From positions 1-59,646 of the forward strand of contig NZ_DRGM01000179.1 in assembly GCF_011050055.1 (NCBI RefSeq): a stretch of 59,646 nucleotides of DNA, in the 5' to 3' direction. Below are positions 55,648-59,646 of the stretch, in pieces; positions within the stretch are counted from its first letter, which is position 1; each line of letters begins with the position of its first letter. Below the pieces are notes generated by a model. That model searched no databases, was not told where the DNA came from, and was given only the letters and a program-made list of their open reading frames with translations. The DNA comes from Pseudoalteromonas prydzensis (GTDB taxonomy: Bacteria; Pseudomonadota; Gammaproteobacteria; Enterobacterales; Alteromonadaceae). Both the position numbers and the translations under genes were made by a program.

Positions 55648-56790
55648 CTAAAGTGCATTATAAGGCGGGTTTAATTGGCGCTTTTGAAACGCTAGAATCG
55701 CAGTATTTTTGATTATACCGTCTTCAATATTAATCGCGCGACGGATGGTTTCATCTTGTTGCCATTGTGCCTTGCCTGCTAATACTGTAGGTAAGTATAC
55801 AATCATGGCGGCTGAGATTGAACGTGTTGCGCTTTCCCATAAATAACTAGGTGTATGATCAACCGCGTAATAATCAACGGTTTCATAGCGAAACATCGGA
55901 TTTGCAAATGTGGTGGGTTTAGCAAAAAAGAACCCCATACCTTCGTCACAGCTTACATCTATAATTAAACTGTTTGCTTTTAGGCAGTCCGCTTCAGATC
56001 CAATAACAAAATTAACTGGGTTTGCAGTTTCTTGAAAAGTGCCATTGACGATAATATCGGCTTCGCTAATGAGCTCCGTTAGTGGCCGTTGCGTACCATC
56101 GTGTTCAACCACCATCATGCGGGCTTCGCCTTCAATACCTTGGCGAACTTTAACGTAATGGCAGTCGAGGATCTCTTCGCGTACTTCGTGATCGGGGCGC
56201 TGGATGCAAATCGTAATATCTCTAAAACCATGGGCTTTGAGTGCATAAATTGCACCGCGACTAACAGCACCAAAACTAAAGATGATGGTTTTACGCTGAT
56301 CACCATAATGTCCATCAATACCTTTGAGCTGCAGTGCGTGTAACACCGCACAGTAGCCGGCCATTTCGTTATTTTTATAAAAAGTATGACGGCCAACATT
56401 GCCTTGTGGCGACCATACAAACATATCTTCAAACGCAATGAGAGTGAGTTTTCGATCAACTGCAGCTTGGGTTATTTCGCGTTGTTGTACGCAATGTACG
56501 TAGCCCCAAAGGGTGCCACCTTCACGTAGTTCTTGTAAATCAGCAAGCACCGGTTTGGCGATGATCACGCTGCCTATTTTGGTTAAAATATCACTGCGAC
56601 TTGCAACACCCCCGGTTAATGCGGCTATTTGCGCATCGCTCACATTAAAAGCTTTGCCGTAGCCTTGTTCAAAGATCAGTTGTTTTCTAAGTTGTTCTGG
56701 AATGCGCTTAAGGTGGTCTGGGTGGATGGGGTAACGTCGCTCATCTGTCTTACGTGACGTACCAATTACGCCAATAGTTAATTCACTCAT
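55648..56790 (-). CDS. Alanine dehydrogenase/N5-(carboxyethyl)ornithine synthase-family enzyme
   Basis: About 380 residues of the alanine-dehydrogenase/transhydrogenase fold. N-terminal ELTIGVIGTSRKTDERRYPI includes the substrate-side arginine and lysine. A nucleotide-binding half follows with TIIFSFGAVSRGAIYALKAHG near 185. Best match by pattern is N5-(carboxyethyl)ornithine synthase, which reductively joins pyruvate and ornithine; lysine or other imino acids are possible. I start at the ATG at 56790, with AAGGCGATAGC before it; the longer reading from 56823 lacks a ribosome site. Confidence 0.72.
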   Translation of the reverse strand: MSELTIGVIGTSRKTDERRYPIHPDHLKRIPEQLRKQLIFEQGYGKAFNVSDAQIAALTGGVASRSDILTKIGSVIIAKPVLADLQELREGGTLWGYVHCVQQREITQAAVDRKLTLIAFEDMFVWSPQGNVGRHTFYKNNEMAGYCAVLHALQLKGIDGHYGDQRKTIIFSFGAVSRGAIYALKAHGFRDITICIQRPDHEVREEILDCHYVKVRQGIEGEARMMVVEHDGTQRPLTELISEADIIVNGTFQETANPVNFVIGSEADCLKANSLIIDVSCDEGMGFFFAKPTTFANPMFRYETVDYYAVDHTPSYLWESATRSISAAMIVYLPTVLAGKAQWQQDETIRRAINIEDGIIKNTAILAFQKRQLNPPYNAL

Positions 56791-57131
56791 GCTATCGCCT
56801 TGTTTAAAGTATGCTGAGTTCATAAACGAATGATGCTACTTCGCCAACAAACTGTGGGCTGTTTCACAGGCAAGCGCAACACTTGACTGTAAACAATGGT
56901 GCTCAGTAAAGGGTTTTGTTATTTACTAAATTAGTGTTTTTAATATAAAGCAGTTTTAAATCAGGTGGTTAACTTGCATAGAATGACAAGTTGAAAGTAA
57001 ATATGGCATAGCCGCGATTGGCTTCTGCGTATTAGCGTTTGAGTATAACAGTAAAACAGTGGCGTATGCGCTTAACACAGCAATAAGAAAATTAAACAAC
57101 TACAAAGACACAGGGGTATTGTGTGATAAAA
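56791..57131. other. Intergenic stretch without a recognised gene
   Basis: About 340 bases holding the upstream region of the alanine-dehydrogenase-like gene. I see no credible ORF, RNA gene or repeat. Confidence 0.6.
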
Positions 57132-57160
57132 GGACTCGATACAGCGAGTCCCACTTTTTT
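57132..57160. terminator. Bidirectional terminator downstream of the DUF2256 gene
   Basis: 7-bp stem GGACTCG / CGAGTCC with loop ATACAG. T-runs lie on both outer sides (ACTTTTTTT on plus, TTTTATC on minus). Confidence 0.7.
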
Positions 57161-57176
57161 TAGCCGCAAATTTTAG

Positions 57177-57329
57177 CTAGCGCGTTGACTCTTCGTTTTT
57201 ACTGCGTTTACAACGCTCTGAGCAGTAAATAACGTTATCCCAGTCGCGCTGCCATTTTTTACGCCAAGCAAAATCACGTTTGCAAGTGGGGCAGGTTTTT
57301 TGCGGTAAAGTTAGTTTTTTATGAGCCAT
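57177..57329 (-). CDS. DUF2256 zinc-ribbon-like small protein
   Basis: 50 residues starting [20 protein letters not shown]. Two Cys pairs (CPTC and CSERC) spaced around [14 protein letters not shown] give a probable treble-clef/zinc-ribbon, the DUF2256 pattern. Its start overlaps the photolyase 3' end by 11 bases, so the two are translated together. DUF2256 genes are known neighbours of, or fused to, photolyase/cryptochrome genes. Role unknown. Confidence 0.85.
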   Translation of the reverse strand: MAHKKLTLPQKTCPTCKRDFAWRKKWQRDWDNVIYCSERCKRSKNEESTR

Positions 57330-58833
57330 TGTGATGGTTTGTCTTGGTACTTTTTGAGCTAGGGGCGATGCTTACATGCTTTTTTAAAATCGCAGGAATA
57401 GCGCGCTTAACCTCAATACGTTCACGATATTGCCAAAGCCGTTCTCTGGCTTCTTTAGACGCTTTGGTTAAATCAAGCATCGGCTCTGGGTAGTCTTCAC
57501 CTAGTTTAAAGTCGTTAAATAATGCTTCCATGGGTGTTTGCTCCCAAGGTTCATGCAAGTATTCTACAGGCAGCTTTTCAAGCTCTGGGCACCATTTTTT
57601 TATAAATTCACCGCTCGGGTCTTGATCCTCCGATTGCTTAATTGGGTTGTAATGTCTAATAGTATTAATGCCCGTAACCGAAGCTTGCATTTGAATTTGC
57701 GGGTAATGAATCCCCGGTTCAAAGTCTAAAAAATAGTTAGCCAGCGGCAGGCTTGCTTGTTGCCAGCTGATGTTTAAATGATGGGTAACAAAACTCACTA
57801 ACATAGCGCGCATTCTAAAATTAATATAACCGGTGGCTTTTAAACAGCGCATACAGGCATCAATAATAGGAATGCCGGTTTGCCCCTGCGCCCAGCGTTG
57901 AATATCGCTTGTAACCTGTGCGTCATCACGATATGGAAATGCATGGTAACCCGGATTTAATGCTTTAAATTCCATGCTGCATTCGCTTTCAAACTTTTGC
58001 ATAAAATGGCAATGCCAATGCAGCCGAGATACAAATGCAGCAAGGGGGCGTTTCCAACCTTTTTTATCAGCATGAGTGCTATGGTATGCGTCAATCGCCA
58101 TTTGATACACTTGCCTAAGGCTGATATTTCCCCATGCTAAATAGGGCGATAGCCTAGAGCAATGAGTACGGCTTAAACTTGGGCTGGATATGCTTTTTTG
58201 ATAACCCTTGCCACGCTCAGCAAAAAAGCTTTGCATTACTTCACGGGCAAGTCGTGGGCCACCTTGTTGAAAAAGTTCATTATCTTGCGTATAGGCACTC
58301 GGCAGTTTAGGTGTTTTATAGTCAGTAAGGGTAAGTGGCTTTATTTGCTTCCAATTAGGTATAGCAATAGGTGCTTGCATGGTTTGTTGCCAGCGTTCGT
58401 TCCAATTATTGCGATTTTTTTTACCGCGTATCACAGCACCTGTTGGTGACTCCAGCCAGTTGATATGGTTATGTTGGCACCATGTTTTAATGGCTTTATC
58501 ACGTTCAAAGGTGTTATTTAGCCCTATCTCTTGGTGGCTAAAGATGTTTGTGATTGCAAACTGCGTATTGAGCGATTCAAGCAGGGTTTGCATGTCTGAA
58601 TTAAATATATACACGCGGCTATTAAAGCGAGCTAGTTGGGTATTTAAATCAACAATTGATTGATAGACAAAGCGCCAATGCCGCTCGTTGTAATGCCCAT
58701 CTTCAAGCAGTAAAGGTTCAAAGTTATAAATTAATAGTGTGGGCAGGCCATTACTAAACGCATTTTTTAAAGGCTGATGATCGCTTAGGCGTAGGTCACG
58801 TTTAAACCAGACTATGTTTATTTTTTCTTTCAT
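57319..58833 (-). CDS. Cryptochrome/photolyase-family flavoprotein
   Basis: 504 residues. N-terminal photolyase alpha/beta domain (1-130, [16 protein letters not shown]), C-terminal FAD-binding helical domain (about 210-480) with [20 protein letters not shown] [16 protein letters not shown] and [16 protein letters not shown]. The FAD-site helix reads [11 protein letters not shown] instead of the MHNR motif of classical CPD photolyases, so it belongs to a different branch and its repair activity is not certain. Basic C-terminal tail. The first 50 bases are repeated in inverted form at the contig end. Confidence 0.85.
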   Translation of the reverse strand: MKEKINIVWFKRDLRLSDHQPLKNAFSNGLPTLLIYNFEPLLLEDGHYNERHWRFVYQSIVDLNTQLARFNSRVYIFNSDMQTLLESLNTQFAITNIFSHQEIGLNNTFERDKAIKTWCQHNHINWLESPTGAVIRGKKNRNNWNERWQQTMQAPIAIPNWKQIKPLTLTDYKTPKLPSAYTQDNELFQQGGPRLAREVMQSFFAERGKGYQKSISSPSLSRTHCSRLSPYLAWGNISLRQVYQMAIDAYHSTHADKKGWKRPLAAFVSRLHWHCHFMQKFESECSMEFKALNPGYHAFPYRDDAQVTSDIQRWAQGQTGIPIIDACMRCLKATGYINFRMRAMLVSFVTHHLNISWQQASLPLANYFLDFEPGIHYPQIQMQASVTGINTIRHYNPIKQSEDQDPSGEFIKKWCPELEKLPVEYLHEPWEQTPMEALFNDFKLGEDYPEPMLDLTKASKEARERLWQYRERIEVKRAIPAILKKHVSIAPSSKSTKTNHHNGS

Positions 58834-58899
58834 ACTGGTGATATCAAAACCGTATCGTTTATAAATAATTAGGCATAAATAGTTTTATACGTATTAAAT
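58784..58899 (+). repeat. Inverted repeat, left arm (116 bases)
   Basis: Photolyase start region whose exact reverse complement forms the last 116 bases of the contig. This arm is the genuine locus, since it continues an intact gene. Confidence 0.97.
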
Positions 58900-58928
58900 G
58901 TAAAAGTAGTTTAAAAGCGATTTTGTTA

Positions 58929-58963
58929 AACGACTAAAACTAAAAATATGAGTTTTAGTCGTT
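58929..58963 (-). terminator. Hairpin downstream of the sugar kinase gene
   Basis: 13-bp stem AACGACTAAAACT / AGTTTTAGTCGTT with a 9-base loop, 40 bases after the kinase stop. The T content after it is modest. Confidence 0.6.
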
Positions 58964-59002
58964 AGTATAGAGATTACAAATAGGCTGGTTGATTGTAAGT
59001 GC

Positions 59003-59530
59003 TCAGGCAGGCAAGTCTTCATGCGTTGGTAAAGCGTCGAACGCACCAAACTTTGCGACAGTTGAGGCGCCACACTTAGTTGCAAAGTCGATTGCTGTTA
59101 ATACTTTTTCAAAATTATTGGCCCAATAAGTAAATTCGTTTTTATCACTTACTAGCGAAGCTACTTGGTATAAAAAACCGCCTACAAAAGCATCACCAGC
59201 AGCTGTGGTATCTACGACATTCGCTGGTGGGCAAGGGTATGTACCACTAAATGAGCATGAGGAAAATGTAATTGGCTCGCCACCATCAGTCATTAAAACC
59301 AATGACACGCCATTGTCTACCCAGCTTTTTATTGTGCTTTCAATATGCTCGATGCCATACAAGGCTATCAGCTCATCTTTACTTGCTTTAATAACATCAA
59401 CCGTTTTAGCTATATCATCAATAATGGATGGGGCTGTAAGTGGTTCATCCCAAAAGGCCGGTCGAAAGTTAATATCAAAGCATGTAACCGAGTTTGCTTC
59501 TCTAAAGTGTTTTAGCGCATGTAACGTGGT
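59003..59530 (-). CDS. PfkB-family fructokinase-like sugar kinase (5' end missing)
   Basis: 176 codons of the C-terminal part of a ribokinase-fold sugar kinase, fructokinase-like. Visible: a CFDINFRPAFWDE strand, KASKDELIAL, and the catalytic DTTAAGDAFVGGFLY with the general-base aspartate. The normal length is about 310-320 residues, so the N-terminal half is absent. The frame is lost as biological sequence at 59530, where the inverted copy of 58784-58899 begins. That indicates a chimeric join rather than a true pseudogene. It is upstream of the photolyase on the same strand, separated by a hairpin. Confidence 0.85.
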   Translation of the reverse strand, partial: TTLHALKHFREANSVTCFDINFRPAFWDEPLTAPSIIDDIAKTVDVIKASKDELIALYGIEHIESTIKSWVDNGVSLVLMTDGGEPITFSSCSFSGTYPCPPANVVDTTAAGDAFVGGFLYQVASLVSDKNEFTYWANNFEKVLTAIDFATKCGASTVAKFGAFDALPTHEDLPA

Positions 59531-59646
59531 ATTTAATACGTATAAAACTATTTATGCCTAATTATTTATAAACGATACGGTTTTGATATCACCAGTATGA
59601 AAGAAAAAATAAACATAGTCTGGTTTAAACGTGACCTACGCCTAAG
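59531..59646 (-). repeat. Inverted repeat, right arm at the contig end (116 bases)
   Basis: Exact reverse complement of 58784-58899, including the first 50 bases of the photolyase gene now on the plus strand (59597-59646). It interrupts the kinase gene abruptly and is most likely a foldback chimera. Confidence 0.95.

Noticed and set aside
59205..59561. 118-codon plus-strand ORF near the contig end
   Set aside because: It is a shadow of the sugar kinase frame and runs across the artificial junction.

Overview
The window reads as a chromosomal contig of a marine gammaproteobacterium of the Pseudoalteromonas type. This rests on its low GC (about 40 percent by eye), tyrS divergent from a MepM-type endopeptidase, ArcB/ArcA, mutY-yggX, trmB-rsmC, many hybrid kinases and TonB receptors, DUF2986/DUF2256 miniproteins and a tRNA Phe-Thr-Phe cluster. 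No phage, insertion sequence or CRISPR array was seen. Both ends carry assembly trouble. Bases 4-36 are an Illumina Nextera adapter. The last 116 bases are an exact reverse complement of 58784-58899, which truncates a sugar kinase gene.

Layout. 37-6111: cell-wall endopeptidase (partial), tyrS, an mtnN-cbiB pair, a DUF2726 protein and folE2. 6325-11648: the anoxic redox system arcB and arcA, convergent, with an arcA terminator folded inside the arcB coding end, then a YfiR-like periplasmic protein overlapping a CHASE8-type histidine kinase. 11811-15109: rsmC, trmB, mutY, yggX (RNA modification, oxidative DNA and iron protection). 15158-18723: a large hybrid kinase, then the tRNA cluster, which contains two tandem 5'-truncated tRNA-Thr copies. 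18820-24797: a heptamer repeat array followed by a complete RND efflux operon. 24911-31443: mgtE, a 45-residue lysine-rich miniprotein, a TPR protein, a TonB receptor and a diguanylate cyclase.

31620-37708 is the most accessory-looking stretch. It holds a gene remnant, a small beta-rich protein, a 1084-residue protein fusing a winged-helix DNA-binding domain to a STAND NTPase, a membrane segment and TPR-like repeats, a membrane protein/XRE regulator pair with a clear operator, and an MFS exporter. 38155-46819 is an uptake and degradation region: an OprC/NosA-like copper receptor, a LysR/TDT-transporter pair, a secreted cyanophycinase with a candidate leader peptide and sequestered ribosome site, a secreted dipeptidase and a porin.

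47098-55567 is the strongest candidate for a poorly described system. It is a four-gene same-strand cassette of a YqiJ-like membrane protein, a YqiK-like flotillin, a 1773-residue AAA+ ATPase and a free-standing lipoyl-type domain with an intact acceptor lysine. The window ends with an alanine-dehydrogenase-fold enzyme, a DUF2256 zinc-ribbon protein overlapping a photolyase/cryptochrome gene, and the truncated kinase.
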